A stretch of 64,000 nt of DNA from Pyxicephalus adspersus. Lineage: Eukaryota > Chordata > Amphibia > Anura > Pyxicephalidae. Where the stretch lies: positions 69,512,239 through 69,576,238 of the forward strand of contig NC_092859.1 of NCBI RefSeq assembly GCF_032062135.1, written 5' to 3'. Below the pieces are notes generated by a model, which ran no database searches, was not told where the DNA came from, and saw only the letters and a list, made by a program, of their open reading frames with translations. Below are positions 26,660-38,360 of the stretch, piece after piece. Position 1 is the first letter of the stretch; each line of letters opens with the position of its first letter. Both the position numbers and the translations under genes were made by a program.

Positions 26660-28190
26660 AGGCTTCCAGGTTCCATAAAGCTTTTCAACTGCCAAGCCCC
26701 ACCCTAAGGTCATGTATTGGGGATGGCGCATTCTCCCCCAAGAATGGCCCTTGCTATCACTGGGGGCAGGCAGGGATCTTGTTTTGCCAAAAAGGTAAAG
26801 CGCTTCACTCTTTTAGCCCTCTTTCCTATTTGGAAAGGCAGATTCCAGGGGCCCTTTCAAGGCTAAGAGAGACACACAATCACATCCCCTTTTCCCAATT
26901 CATAGTGGCCCCTAGCTCATTCAAGAGTCTGGTTTTAAACTTAGGGGTAGCCCACAGTGTTATAACAAAGTGATAACATGTGCATGTAGCCTTCCCTGTG
27001 TAGACATCCCAAAGCTATGGGACTGCTGTTTGGTGCTGTCATCTTGGAGATGATGTCAACAGCACAGATAGACCTCCCTCAGCTGCTACCAAACAGGTTA
27101 TGTAGGGAGGTGAAGGAAGAGAAGAATTTGCTGGGTCAACTTGGCAGCTCCTAACGATACTTCTTTCTTCCCTCTGATTCCCCTTGATTCAGTGTGGACA
27201 TTGTGGTAAGCTAAGCTGCAGTCTGCGGACTTGTGGAACCGACAAAAGGCAATTGTTTGCAATTTTTTTTATAACTACATCATGGATTGGCTGGAGGGCC
27301 AAAAAGGCCAGAAGCATCCTCTTGTGCGGACCTGATCAAGAACAAGTGTTCGAATAAATGGCATCCTCCCTTTTTATCTTTACCCATAGTGAAGCCCCTA
27401 CTCAGTCTCCTGAGGCTAGTAGAGATGTCTAAGCACTCTGTTGTCCCCCAGGACATAGGTATGCAAAGGATGACATCTAAAGCAGAAAGGACAGACAAAA
27501 GGGACAGTTGAATCAAAACCCAATCAACAAAATCACAACTAGTGTAATGACTACAGAGACACAAGTACTAGTTACAGCAATGCAGTCAGTACCAAATGGA
27601 AATGGCCAGAAACTTGTGCACAAAGACAGAATAGCTAATCTACCAACACATAGCACATTTTGAATCTAATAAAATGCAAGCAAACCCCTTTTAACAGTAT
27701 GCAGGGTCAACTCTGATTTAGAGTGTGTATCAAGATACAATCTTCAGTGAAAGCTGCTGCTGCTGGAAGTGATAGCAGCTAGTTAGTCTGAGTCAGGAAG
27801 TGTTTTTGTGCTGTGTGGAAGTGGCAGTCCTGGTTTAAGAGCTGACAGAAACATATCAGTGGTGAACAAAAAATAAAGAAAAAATGTTCTGGCTGGCAAG
27901 GTGTTGCCTTATAGGTTGTGTAGCCCTAGGCCAAGGCCTAGGTGCTCTAGGCTGTAATGTGGCCCTGACTCTGCTGGATAAGGCCAGCAGCAATGTACAT
28001 TTGGTATAACTTTCCCTGTTACATCTTCAAATAGGGGGGGAAATCATTGTTACAGTCAACTGATGAATATTAGTCATTATTTGGTATGCAGTACTGGCTG
28101 ATTTGGTTTAAATTAATTAAAAACAATCTAGATAGAACCTGTCTGTATTAAGCAATCTAGAGATTTCTTGCCACCTCATTGGATGCTACT
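26660..28190. other. Intergenic with decayed low-copy repeats
   Basis: A block at about 26.80-26.96 kb (TAGCCCTCTTTCC, GGCCCTTTCAAGGCTAAG, AGAGTCTGGTTTTAA) has relatives at 29.35-29.48 and 29.85-29.93 kb. The frames here are not conserved coding sequence. No gene is supported. Confidence 0.45.
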
Positions 28191-28740
28191 TTATTGGCTA
28201 GGAGGGGAGAACAAAAAGGTTTTGCTGTTAAAGCTTTGTAAGTTGAAAAAAATAAAATAAATGGTTGGACATAGCCATTTGCCAGGTAGTAATCCCAATA
28301 GACATACTAAATAAATGTCATTTTTCAAAAAGCTGTTAAAGCTTTGTTGAGAAAACATAAAAAAAACGTTTGTACGGCTTTGTGCAGCCAGGGTGACTTC
28401 TATGGACATAGCAAGTAACTGTCATTTTTTGAGAAAGTCTTGCTTTGACCAATGACATCGTCCAAACGCTTCCCAAAACAAGACCATAGAAACCAATAAG
28501 CACATGGGCCCTTTTTTAGCCAATTGTGGGGTACTCAGCTGACTGACCAATGGCATTGTCTAAATGATTCACATTTAGATGAGTACTCAGCAATTGGCTA
28601 GAAGGGGGCACATGTGCTTGCTGTATTGTAAGGTCTTGTGCAGACAGGCTGACCACTATGGGCATACCACAAAACTGTCATTTTTGAAAATGTCTTGTCA
28701 TGTGAGTCAGTTGGGCGATGGCATTGGTCAGCCAGCTGTG
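28190..28740. repeat. Decayed semi-tandem repeat
   Basis: A unit with CCAG/CAGGCTGACCACTATGGGCATA, ACTGTCATTTTT-AAAA-GTCTTG and CCAATGACATCGTCC recurs three times in imperfect form (about 28.28, 28.39 and 28.64 kb), with spacing of roughly 110-250 bp. Confidence 0.45.
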
Positions 28741-29490
28741 ATGTCATATAGTAGATTTAAACAAACTGATGCCTGCATCTGGAAATGGATAAAGCAAAAA
28801 CCTACCTGTTCCTTGACTGGTTTCTTCGCAGGGTGAAGGTACTGATGGTATGTGTAGGGTTGACTTATGGGTTGAAGAACGTCAAGGTCATAGCTGAACG
28901 GGCAAGGGTTTCCATCACCACCAATGAACAGGGAGAGCTTTTTGCTGCCTTTAATGTTTTGGGATATACCAGCTAATGACCAACAGACTGAGACACAACC
29001 AAGCCACAGCATCCTTTGGGGCAACTGGTGCTGGATCAATCTTCGTGGGATCTCATATGTCTATTTGGACACCACAAGGGTAATTATTTTTTAAGATAAA
29101 AAGTGGTTGTCTCCCTATTTCTAGGGCTTATTTAACTCCTTCAGGAATCGTGTAAGGAGCACTACATTCCCCAATTACTCATTCCTGTGGAGGTAAACAT
29201 TTGGGGGTTCCCCTTATAAAAGAGGCTGCCAGATTCCAATTAGCTCTTTGCTCCAGACCCTACAGCACTGGGGTCAGGATGTTGGGATGATGCCTTAGGT
29301 TGGGCACAGGCAGGGGTCTGATTTTGCCAAAGAAAAGTTGGCTACCTACATTTTGCCTCTTTTTTTATATTGCAAGTCTACACAGGGCCTTTTATAGCTA
29401 GGAGGGGGGCACACAAGCTTGCTGCCCCTATTTCCTATCTACAAGGTTCACAAGATAAAAAAGGGTCTGGTTTTAAGAATTGGAGAACCT
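28740..29490. other. Intergenic, no gene recognised
   Basis: Only short frames without family similarity. It contains one of the low-copy blocks shared with 26.8 kb. Confidence 0.45.
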
Positions 29491-29498
29491 TACACAAA

Positions 29499-29723
29499 GG
29501 CCCTGATTTATTAGAACCATACAAGGCTGGAGAGGATACACTATTAACAGTTAGGCTGGGTGATCAAGCAAACGTGGAATGGATCTGGTCCAGGATTCAA
29601 AACATTTGCTAACAAATAGCAAATGGCTTTGAAAAAAATCCATTCCAAGTTTGCTGGATCACCCAGCTTCACTGTTGAAAGGGTATCCTTTCCAGCCTTG
29701 GAGAGCTTTAGTAAATCAGGCCC
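29499..29723. mobile_element. Fold-back (long hairpin) element, longer copy
   Basis: Starts GGCCCTGATTTATTAG and ends AGCTTTAGTAAATCAGGCCC. The arms (CTGGAGAGGATACACT, CTGGGTGATCAAGCAAACG, GGAATGGATC) and their complements (ATCCATTCC, GTTTGCTGGATCACCCAGC, GGGTATCCTTTCCAG) pair over about 100 bases each, around an AGCAAATAGCAAATGG-type loop. No coding capacity. Confidence 0.8.
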
Positions 29724-30057
29724 AATGTTTCCTACATTTAATTTTAAAAATAAATAAATAAAATAAATAAATAAACATTTAATTAGGAAAAATTGGTTAG
29801 AATCGCAGGACTTCTTCTTTAGCCCCATTGTTTCTTTGGCAATGCTGATTCCACAGCCCTTCAATGGCTAGGGGCAGGGAACATGTGCTTGCTGCCCCCA
29901 TTATCTATCCATGATTTTAATACTAGGAAAGATTTCACAGTTTTTATTTTTTTTTGAAGATTAAAAGAATTAAATTAAAAATTCTAGAAAGAAACATTAG
30001 CATAAAATTCTATAAAATACTTTTTCATAAAAATATTCATTTTAAAAGCAATCTTAA

Positions 30058-30400
30058 AAAAGCACTAAACTAAAAACCGCCAAAATAAAATACATTTACC
30101 TTTAATCCCGCAGGGCAGTCCGATCCCTCCGGGTCTGTCTTGTATCTGGTCCCTTGTCATCCCTGCTCTGGACGCCACCATCTTCGTCTCTTCTTCCGGG
30201 TTCTTCATCCTACATCACCCGACCCAAGCGCGAGATCAGGTGATGTAGGATGAAAAATAAAATTTGCTGCTCAGATGTGTGAGATCGTCAAGTTTTGTTA
30301 TCCCAGGAAAAGGCTCCTTCTGCGCATGCCTGAGATGCTCCTCACCTGTCGACCCTCACAATTTGACCCTAGCCAAATTAAATAAATAAATCCTAGAAAG
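30058..30400 (+). mobile_element. CGTCACCCGATCTTGC-type repeat, copy 3
   Basis: Carries CACCATCTTCGTCTCTTCTT, CCTACATCACCCGACC and the partly complementary GAGATCAGGTGATGTAGG, then GGCTCCTTCTGCGCATGCC. This is the same block order as at 15360-15765. Edges approximate. Confidence 0.55.
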
Positions 30401-30461
30401 TTATACTTCTTTAAAAGATGCTGTCAAAAATTATTAATTTCAAATTTCTCTCATAAGATTA

Positions 30462-30620
30462 AATATACCTGTAAATGCTTTCCTTGTATAGACAGTGATC
30501 AATCTACATGGGATGTCATGTTTGGACTTCACTGGATCCCGCAATGATAAACACCACTCAAAAAGATTTAAGAGGGACATCTTAGACAGACATGTAGTGT
30601 TTGTCTGTTTATGACTGACA
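30462..30620 (-). pseudogene. Second Penelope-like fragment
   Basis: The plus-strand text CCTGTAAATGCTTTCCTTG, ATAGACAGTGATCAAT and ATGTCATGTTTGGA parallels 26431-26494 (CCTGTAAATGCCTTCCTTG, TAGACAGTAATCAAT, TTTCATGTTTGGA). It lacks the GIY-YIG end. Confidence 0.5.
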
Positions 30621-30804
30621 TAAGCTGTGTGGGAATAGGTAAATGGTACTAGGTACCACTGGGCTTATTACTCAGAGTAAAAGGACAGATTTCTAGTGGC
30701 CATTTCAGCTTCCAGATGTTCAATGTGAACAGCCAGGGTCAGCCAAGAATGGCTGTCCCCAGCTGGAATGGCTAAACTCAATCACAGGAGCTTTGCCTGC
30801 CGTG

Positions 30805-31245
30805 CATTTGTTTACCCACGTGCAGCAATTCCAAAAGGTTGGCCATATTGACCGAACAAATGTCCAGCTGGGTTGAGGTCCTATCATTTTAGAAAGGGGG
30901 GTATACACTTTCGGTAGGATTTTGTGATTGTGACAGTCATTCTTGGCTGTCCCTGGCTGTTCACGCTGAACAACATGACAGGAGGACCTCTGCCATCCCA
31001 GCATTGTTTACTTATTTGCAACCATTTTTAAAGTCTGGCCAGAATGACTGAACAAAAATGAAGCTAGGCTGAGCTCCTGACAATTTGGGAGAGGGCTATA
31101 CACTTCAGTGCCACCTTCCTTCATGCAAGGAAGGGTGCAAGCCATGCATTTTTTATCTCTGTGTAGCCAATCTGGCCAGATTGACTGAACACTTCCTGCT
31201 AGGCTGAGGTTCTGTAATTTTGGAAGGGGGAAATACACTTTTATA
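30805..31245. repeat. Three-unit decayed tandem repeat
   Basis: Three imperfect units each run from GCATTTGTTTAC / GCATTGTTTACT / GCATTTTTTATC, through TGGCCATATTGACCGAAC / TGGCCAGAATGACTGAAC / TGGCCAGATTGACTGAAC, then GCTGGGTTGAGGTCCT / GCTAGGCTGAGCTCCT / GCTAGGCTGAGGTTCT, to a G-rich block and ATACACTT. Starts are near 30805, 31004 and 31146. Confidence 0.7.
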
Positions 31246-31319
31246 CAGATTTCGGAGGCCCATTAATTTTGAGTTGTTTGTGGACTAATAGTAGGAGAGA
31301 GAACAGAAGGCTTCTAAAT

Positions 31320-32360
31320 AGCACTGCGATTAGCTGATAAAATAGTTAACTTTATTTATGATCCATAAAGAATATAAAGATATATAAGTATAGACATACT
31401 ACTGGGTACATTGGACGTAAGTACTGAACTTATTTTGCTGAATATATATAGTGTATAACCATAATTCTCCTTTCCAACGCGTTTTGCCCGGGCTTCCTCA
31501 GGGGATTTGGAGAGTAGAGAACTATAAGATATGAATAGATGCAATTATAAACATGAATTTGCTAAATGCATATATATAACAGGTAATTGGCAGAATGTAA
31601 GTATATTTAAGTATAACTTAAGTATAACTTAAGAAAATTAAGTATATTTTAAGTATAACTTGTGTGGTAACTGGACAACGAGGGGTTAACGCAGGAGCTG
31701 GACAGAGAAACCACTGAATAAAGCACCAGATGAACAGGAACTAGATCACTGAACTAGGGGCTCGACACAATGGAGACACGTTGCATGAGTGCAGTGTGTT
31801 AGCTAGCTAAATAGCCAGGGGCTGGTCAAGAGGCTATTTTCTGATTGGCCAGCTGATTGGATAAAACTGATAAAGCTTGGAAAAGAGGCATGCCCAGTGA
31901 AGGAACTGCCCACATGCACATGAGAGAGGCATGTGCCCTTTAGTGAGGACGAGGTAAGTGTGACAATCATATTTATTGTAAGATAGATGATTCCAACCAA
32001 AAAGTATGCTTAACATACGTTGTAAAAACAGGTGCACATAACTACATAAACACAAGTGCACATAACTACAAAAAAATGTATATACCAAAAAAAAAGTGCA
32101 AATATAAAAAAAAAAAAGAGATAAATGTTTAAAACTAGAATAGTTTTAATTTCAAATGAAAACAAATTTAATTATTTTTTTACCATATTGACATTTCATT
32201 AATGAACGATACAAAACAAAATCTATCATATAGTGCTGGCCAGTCATATATTGCTCCCCCGCTCACCATTCCTTACCAAAAAGCAGAAACTACACCATAC
32301 AATGCGTCCTATCAGTTATAGGGGGCAGCTAACCTTCTTTGTACCCCAAAATACAACTCG
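31320..32360. other. Intergenic repeat-rich stretch without genes
   Basis: It contains the inverted CCAACGCGTTTTGCCC..GGCTTCCTCAGG motif (31474-31503) related to 7962-7993, and a small tandem of AAGTATAACTT units at about 31605-31660. No coding similarity. Confidence 0.5.
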
Positions 32361-33010
32361 TGACAGATAGTCAAAGGGGACATATACTTACTACTATATC
32401 TTCATGTCTCTACATTTACCCGTTCTTGAGAAATTAGGGTTCACAGAAAGTAAGTGGCCAGAAATGTGTAACGGTATGACAAGTATAGTTTTTGTATCTT
32501 GTGATGGCGCCGTAGTGATGAGACCCCTACTTGCAGTTACATTTTCCTTTTGGGGGTCATAGAGAGTAAGGGGATAACTATGTGTGACAGGGTAGTGGGA
32601 CATAATAGGTATAACATTTTATTGGGGACGGGACAAAGGGCATTTCCTACTGGCTCCCACATTTCCAGTTGCCAACATCCCTCTGTTCCAGAGATATTGA
32701 AGGTCACAGAAGATAAGTTGTCAGCTATGTGTAACAGGCACCCCACCAGCCGCTCAGTCTGTCACACCACAGCTTCTGCAGATTTGACTCCAGGCGGCAG
32801 TAAGTGGTATTCAGCATCTCCCCCTAGGCAGGGTTTTATGGCATGAGGAAGGGGTAACCACACCGCAACCTCACTGCCAACCTGAACACAGTGTTTAAGT
32901 TTTGTGAAAGAGCAAGTATATATTTAAAGCACCACAGCATAGAGCGAATTGACCGTTACCTAATGCTTATTGCCATGAAAGTAGCAAACTCAATTTGGGG
33001 TCTTGAAAAA
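32360..33010. repeat. Dispersed repeat family X, copy 2
   Basis: Same block order as 22480-23260: GTATGACAAGTATAG, TTTTTGTATCTTGTGATGGC, CATAGAGAGTAAGGGG, CAGTTGCCAACATCCCTCTG, GTAACAGGCACCCC, ACCACAGCTTCTGCAG, GCATCTCCCCCTAGGC. The left edge of the tandem duplication falls inside it, at about 32729. Confidence 0.6.
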
Positions 33011-33683
33011 GCCCCCTTAATGTGAAAATATCTCTGCTTGTTATTAGGATTTTATGCTTGTAACCCGTATCTAACAACTTGTTATGTTTAGAAGTTTGGT
33101 TTAGTAACAACTCCCAGGGTCCCCTGTGTACCCTGAAAATCTTTTTATGACACTGGGTTTAGATGATATGAAGGTTTATACATGGGGATAATGACAGCAG
33201 CATGGACACAGACACAGCTCCGATGCTGCTGCTGCTGGGATTATCCTTTAGAAAGTGGGTGCGGCGCAGTCACAGCTGATTGCCAGGTCTAAAATACATG
33301 CCCCCTCTCAGGGAGCTCTCTCTGAGCATGCTCAGGAAGCTCCCGCTTCTGGTAGCAAAACCTCATAGAGGAACATAAGAAAATGAACTCACCCCATCCA
33401 TCGCAAGACAACGAGCAGAGAGAGAACAGAGAGGGAGTGAGCAGAGGGCCGAATCTGGCAGCTTCCAGCCCGTGGGTCGTAGGTTGGGCATGCTTGACAT
33501 GGGATATAATTGTATTTATTAGTTGTATCCAACCTGAATAATCTCTGTGTTTCTGCCTAATAATGACATCCTACACAGATATTTGAGGATGTTTTATTGA
33601 TTTAACATGATTACGGAAGATGTAGAAAAAGCCTAACAAAGATTACTTTTAAAAAAACATGGTTCATAACAGTTTTAAAAATG

Positions 33684-34698
33684 TGTCACAGATCCCCGGA
33701 GGACCAGGGGATCTGTGCCTGTGTCTTTACCACCCACCTCACATTCCTCTGGAACCAGCAGCAGCAGCCCTGTTCAGGAATCATGTCCACTGGTCACTTC
33801 CTGCTCACGTGATCCCATGAGTGCTGCCCCCTTCCCCCAGAGAACCAGAATATTCCACAGAACACTCCATCTGCTGGCAGAAGTGCGAACACCACCTGGG
33901 CTGCCCCTGCTCCCCTGCACTCCCTCTGGTGGTGGGTTCTCTTACCTGCGGGTCATGTGATTCCCATCTGCTAATGACCTCCCCTATAAAAGGAAGTCAT
34001 TGCCAACAGGAAGTTGCCTGAACAAGGTTTTTTTGAGGAACAAAGAGTTCCTTTGGCTCTGCTCCAAGGTTCCCGGTGTTCCAGGTTGTGTCTCCTGTTC
34101 CTGATTGTTCATGTACTGACCCCGGCTTGACCTTGACTACTCCTGCTTGCTGCCTGCCCTGACCTCTGGCTTGTTTGACCACGATTCTGTCTGATGTTCC
34201 TGCACCTTGCCTGAGTCCTGTTTGTCAGCAGACACCTGCCTTTGCGCGCATGGGGGCCACAACCTGGCAGTTGCCCGCAGCATAAAGCTGCGTACACACT
34301 TCCAATTTTTGTCGTTGGAAAGGATCTTTCACGATCCTTTCCAACGACAAGGGAGTGCACGATGCATGAACGGTGCTGTACATACAGCACCGTTCATGCT
34401 CTATGGTGAGGGGAGGGGGAGAGCGACGGAGCGGCACCCTGCTGCGCGCTCTTCCCTTCCCTTTCATTAGGATCTGCTGTCGTCCATCGTCCGTGGATCC
34501 GGCAGGTCGGTCGTCCGGACGATGGACGACACCGACTGTACACACGCCAGATTTTCACCCGATAATTGGCCGATGCCGATTATCGGGCGATAAAAATCTG
34601 ACGTGTGTACGTAGCTTAACATCCTCACCACCAGAGGCTCTGGGCAGCTGCTTAGACTCTGCGCCCTGCGCACATCTGTGCCAACTGAGCTAGTGACA
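33684..34698 (+). mobile_element. Solo-LTR-like repeat (TGTCAC..GTGACA), copy in A
   Basis: Begins TGTCACAGATCCCC and ends GTGACA at 34693-34698. The first 34 bases contain an inverted pair, CAGATCCCC and GGGGATCTG. The inner C/T-rich part has CCCCGGCTTGACC and TGCCCTGACCTCTGGC. TG..CA ends without coding sequence suggest a solo LTR of a Gypsy-type element, but no internal region is present to prove it. The four-hairpin MITE (34286-34616) is nested in it. Confidence 0.5.
34286..34616. mobile_element. Four-hairpin MITE with TAA target duplication
   Basis: A 331-bp element with ends AGCTGCGTACACACTT and, complemented, AGCTACGTACACACGT, flanked by TAA on both sides (34283-34285 and 34617-34619). 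Copy B of the duplication has the empty site, a single TAA at 39807-39809. Inside are four inverted pairs: 34309-34326 with 34333-34350 (18 bp perfect), 34364-34380 with 34383-34399 (17 bp perfect), 34478-34493 with 34516-34531 (16 bp perfect) and 34558-34566 with 34579-34587 (9 bp perfect). A 3-bp TAA duplication fits PIF/Harbinger. No coding capacity. Confidence 0.88.
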
Positions 34699-35677
34699 CT
34701 GCTGCAGTTTATTAAAGTGTTGCATTTAAAAAAAAACATCTGCTTCTTCAGACTTGTTACAATATGATGCTTTACAAAAGGTTGCAGCAATTCACCAGCA
34801 AATAAAGAATATTTTAAAATATTGTAAATATATATTTTTTTAATTAGGTAAACTTTTCCCTGCCTTCTGGATTACACCAATCATTTACCAAGGCATGTGA
34901 AGAAAACTGTTGCCTTTGTTGTTGTCCCTTTTTGTCTTTTAACATCTGACTTTTAATCCAATTTAACATTTAGGACTCTACTAACACTTACAGTTAACTT
35001 ATTCAACTTGCTGATGATAATGGGTTACTCACTTTTAGATGTTTACAATTTATTCTTGTATTGGTGATACAAAATATATAACCAGTTTTACCACTGGACT
35101 GAGGATCTACACTCCCCTCTTTGTCCACTAAGTGGCAGCATTGCATTACTTGGAGAGATGGCAGTAGAATCCCCATTCTCGAAAAAGTTGCCACTCAAAG
35201 CATTAAAAGTTTATTTAAACCATTTTTATAATAGTTCTTTACATAATGTGACCCTGTCTCCACAAAGTTCCTTTTAAAGTAACACCAGCCCGTAAAAGGA
35301 ATACATTTATACTGCCTTGTATACTGCCTTATATATTGCTGCTCAACAACTGTTGCAAGTATAAGCCATTTATAGATGTGTTGATCTGGAAATGATGTTG
35401 AGTTTGCTTGAGGAACCATGCTGTGGTTCCTCCTGTGAGCCTATTTATCCTGTAGTGGCTTTCAGCCAAGCAAGAGAAAACAAAACCTGTGACAGGAGGA
35501 GGCATAAGACCCAAAAGTGTGGAATACTTTTAGTGGTGGAAAAGCAGCAAATCAGTGACGTATAAAGACACGGGTCACTGGAAAGATAAGTATAATGTAG
35601 TAGAATGAAATACCTGATGCCAAATTCAGATGGTATGTGGCACCATCTACCTTAATTTCACCTGGAAAAAGGATTAA

Positions 35678-36296
35678 TGTCACAGATTCCCGCAAGTCCA
35701 GGTCACCTGTGCCTCCTTCTTGTTCACCTTCCTTGCAGCCCCCTGCTGCCAGCACCATTTCTGCCTCTGGATCAAACACTCTGTTTTCTTCCTGCTCCAA
35801 GTCAGGTGATTCTCTGTCAGCTGCTCCCTTGCCTCAGAGAACCAGAGTATTCCACAGATGCACTTCCTCTGCTGGCTAACACCTAAATAACACCTGAGAC
35901 CATCCCAGCAACAGCACTCCCTCTGTTGGTGGGATAGATGTCTGGTGCTTCCAAGTTACTGTTGTTTATCTCTATTGCTCCTGATTCTCTGTGTACCGTC
36001 CCCGGCTTGTTCCTGACTACTCCTGCTTGCTGCCCGTCCTGACCTCTTGCCTGTTTCCTGACCATTCTTGTTCCCTGCCCGTCCTGACCTTTTGGCTCTA
36101 CCTGACTACCCTACTGGATTTCCCTTTTGCACTACGCTTCAGTCCCTGCTTGTTGGCAGTCACCTGCCTTGGTGGACACGGGGGCCTGGTTGTACTTTGC
36201 CGCACAACATCCTCACCTCTAGAGGCTCTGTAGAAGACCAAGCTACTGTTTAGACCCTGCGCCCCGTGTAGGTCTCCACCCACAGGGTGGGTGACA
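35678..36296 (+). mobile_element. Second LTR-like repeat (TGTCACAGATTCCC..GTGACA)
   Basis: Starts TGTCACAGATTCCCGC, ends GGGTGACA, 619 bp, and shares with the 33684 element the AGAACCAGA-TATTCCACAG block, CCCCGGCTTG and the TGCCCGTCCTGACCT repeats. Its paralogue in copy B survives only as about 40843-41090. A related, older family member. Confidence 0.48.
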
Positions 36297-36334
36297 CAGT
36301 GGGTCCACCACTTTGCCTTGTGGAGCTATGACAA

Positions 36335-36813
36335 TTAACCTCCTTGGTGGTATGATTAATGAGCATTTTAAAATGTAAATGCGGTACGTTTAAAAATCCT
36401 CATTATTTTAAATATACCCTCAGGTCCCGCCTAGCTGACTTGCCTAAGCCTATGACTTGCGAGTAGATGCCCGGCCGGCATCTGCTTCCCCTGGCCTTGT
36501 GTCCCCAATGTTCACACGTCGAGGACGCAGATGCCAACCAGCATTGCCAGGTTACGCAGATGCAGGATAGGGAAAAAAGATGCCGCGCACCGCTGGAGGA
36601 CGCCGCTGGAACGTCGGCTAGGAGAAAAAGATGCAAGCTAGGTGAAAAAGATGCCGCGCACCACTGGAGGACGCCGCAGGCACTGCTGGAATGTGGATGC
36701 CGCTGGAACGTGAGAACAAGGTAGGAGTTTTAAACACCCTGCCTTGGGGTTACTGCTTTTGGTATGGAAAATCCACCCCGAGCCACACTCGAGAGTATAG
36801 CCAGGGAGGTTAA
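36335..36813. mobile_element. TTAA-flanked MITE, long copy
   Basis: Left end TTAACCTCCTTGGTGGTAT; right end, complemented, TTAACCTCCCTGGCTATAC; both inside TTAA. The CpG-rich interior has a small internal duplication: AAAAAGATGC, CGCGCACC and CTGGAGGACGCCGC occur twice. Related to 12675-12831. In copy B of the duplication only the middle remains (about 41126-41300). Confidence 0.65.
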
Positions 36814-37179
36814 AGGGTCTGGATAAGGCCATGAGTTATTGTATTTCTGCAGAATTTTTGCAGCTTTTTATTTGGGATCCAGGCACAGGTATCCTGGAAG
36901 GAATAGGTGGGCCAGGCAGTCCAGAAATTGAAGATAACTAGGAAGCACCTGGCTGATAATAAAAGGTTCTGTGCAGCCTGTATGCTGGGAGGGGTCAGGA
37001 AGTCTCCCAATGTTGTAGGACCGATAGAGTCATTAAGCTAAAGTTTGTGGGTTTTTTTTGTGCTGGGATGATACTATTCCCCTGCAAGGTAAAAACCTTG
37101 AATGTGCTTTATTATGCTTTTTGTGAATAAAAGTGGGCTGAGCAACCTGAAATAAATGCCTCTCTGCAGCGAGTGTGTT

Positions 37180-38350
37180 TGTATTTCAATCTTTTTATTT
37201 AAAATTTTTAACATTAACAAAAGGTTACAAAACAGTAGCATGTTAGCAAAAGAATAAAATGCTTTCCAAACAATGAACACTGTGACATATGGCAAGTTCT
37301 GGCATTGAGTAAGACAGAATATGTCCAACTATACAAGCAAAAATAAAAAGCATACATAGTGTGGAATAACCAGAAAATGTCACATACTGAAAAATAAAAG
37401 CATCAATATAATGATCCAACTGAAATGGGGCTAGAAAGTAAATATATGAAAAAGAAGAACAAAAGTAGAGGAAAGGAAGGGGGACAGTAGAAAGACAGAC
37501 AAAAGAGGGAAAAGGAAGGAATCAGACAAAAAGAAAAGGGAGGAGACCTATATAGAAAATAGCAAAAAAAGAAAGAAAAGCAGTATAGATCGTCAGAAGG
37601 AGAGGCATTAAGAAGAATTATAGTTAATCCACGGAGACCAGATAAATTCAAATTTCTCCATTTATTGGTAAGTATGCTCATTGACTATGATCTAGTTCCA
37701 TGGTCTTTGGAGCTAGACTTTAGAGCTAAAAGTATTTCATCCCAATCTTCCTTTTCCCAGCATACACTTAGATGCTGTTCCCATTGTTTCATGTATATAG
37801 GTTTTGCACTGGGGGTAGCAAGGGCATAGAGTATAAAGTATAGCATAGAGATCTGGCCTCCCGTATCAGCTAGAGATCAGCAAAAGCTTTTGAAAGAGGT
37901 GGATCTATAGGAAGGGGAAGCCATTCTATGTTTGGAGCGGATCAAAAACTTGATCTGCCGAAATCTGAAATATCTTCTAGCTGGAGCAGTTCTTTCCAGG
38001 GGAAAACTCTGGATTATTCTATAGTGAAGTCAAAGGAAGCATGGGGGGAGATAATTTGCGGCAGCTTATCCCAAAATGTCAGAGAATGGACATGCGCTGG
38101 GCAAGTTATCTGAGGTCTATATTTCTTTCAAGTCCATAAAAGGGCAGATGAAGAAAGTTGTGGACAAGCTAGCCCCTCCAAGTATATCCATTGGGGCTTT
38201 GGGCCAGAGACATTACACTGTGAGATTTGGGCTAATTGCACTGCTCTATAATAATGCATAGTGTGGGGGACTCCCAAACCTTCTTGGGTTTGTGAAGCGT
38301 AAGGAGAGGCTTTTTGAACCCTGCTTTTTTTCCCGTTGCAAATAAATTGC
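37180..38350 (-). pseudogene. L1/Tx1 LINE 3' part, duplicated copy
   Basis: On the minus strand the ORF2 C-terminus is visible (NGKKSRVQKASPY, then EGLGVPHTMHYYRAVQLAQI; about 38345-38200), followed by 3' UTR-like sequence ending near 37190 in an AATAAA-rich stretch. It is truncated at its 5' side by the duplication junction. It matches the 3' part of the L1 at 41525-45900. Confidence 0.75.
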
Positions 38351-38360
38351 AAAATTCTAT

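Larger units (their letters stand above)
32729..38360. repeat. Direct tandem duplication, copy A (about 5.6 kb)
   Basis: Copy A and copy B (38361-42233) share a long colinear series of blocks: GGGGTCTTGAAAAAGCCCCC (32997 and 38593), the LTR-like start TGTCACAGATCCCCGG (33684 and 39259), CAACTTGCTGATGATAATGG (about 35.01 and 40.28 kb), GATTCCCGCAAGTCCA (about 35.69 and 40.85 kb) and the L1 3' end (37.18 and 41.53 kb). Copy A ends inside L1 ORF2 at the segment that reaches 42233 in copy B, as a tandem duplication predicts. Copy A is the more complete of the two. Confidence 0.85.

Noticed and set aside
34109..34793. Several overlapping 90-107 codon frames on both strands
   Set aside because: They run through the hairpin MITE and LTR-like repeat. 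The CpG-rich palindromes create long frames on both strands by composition.
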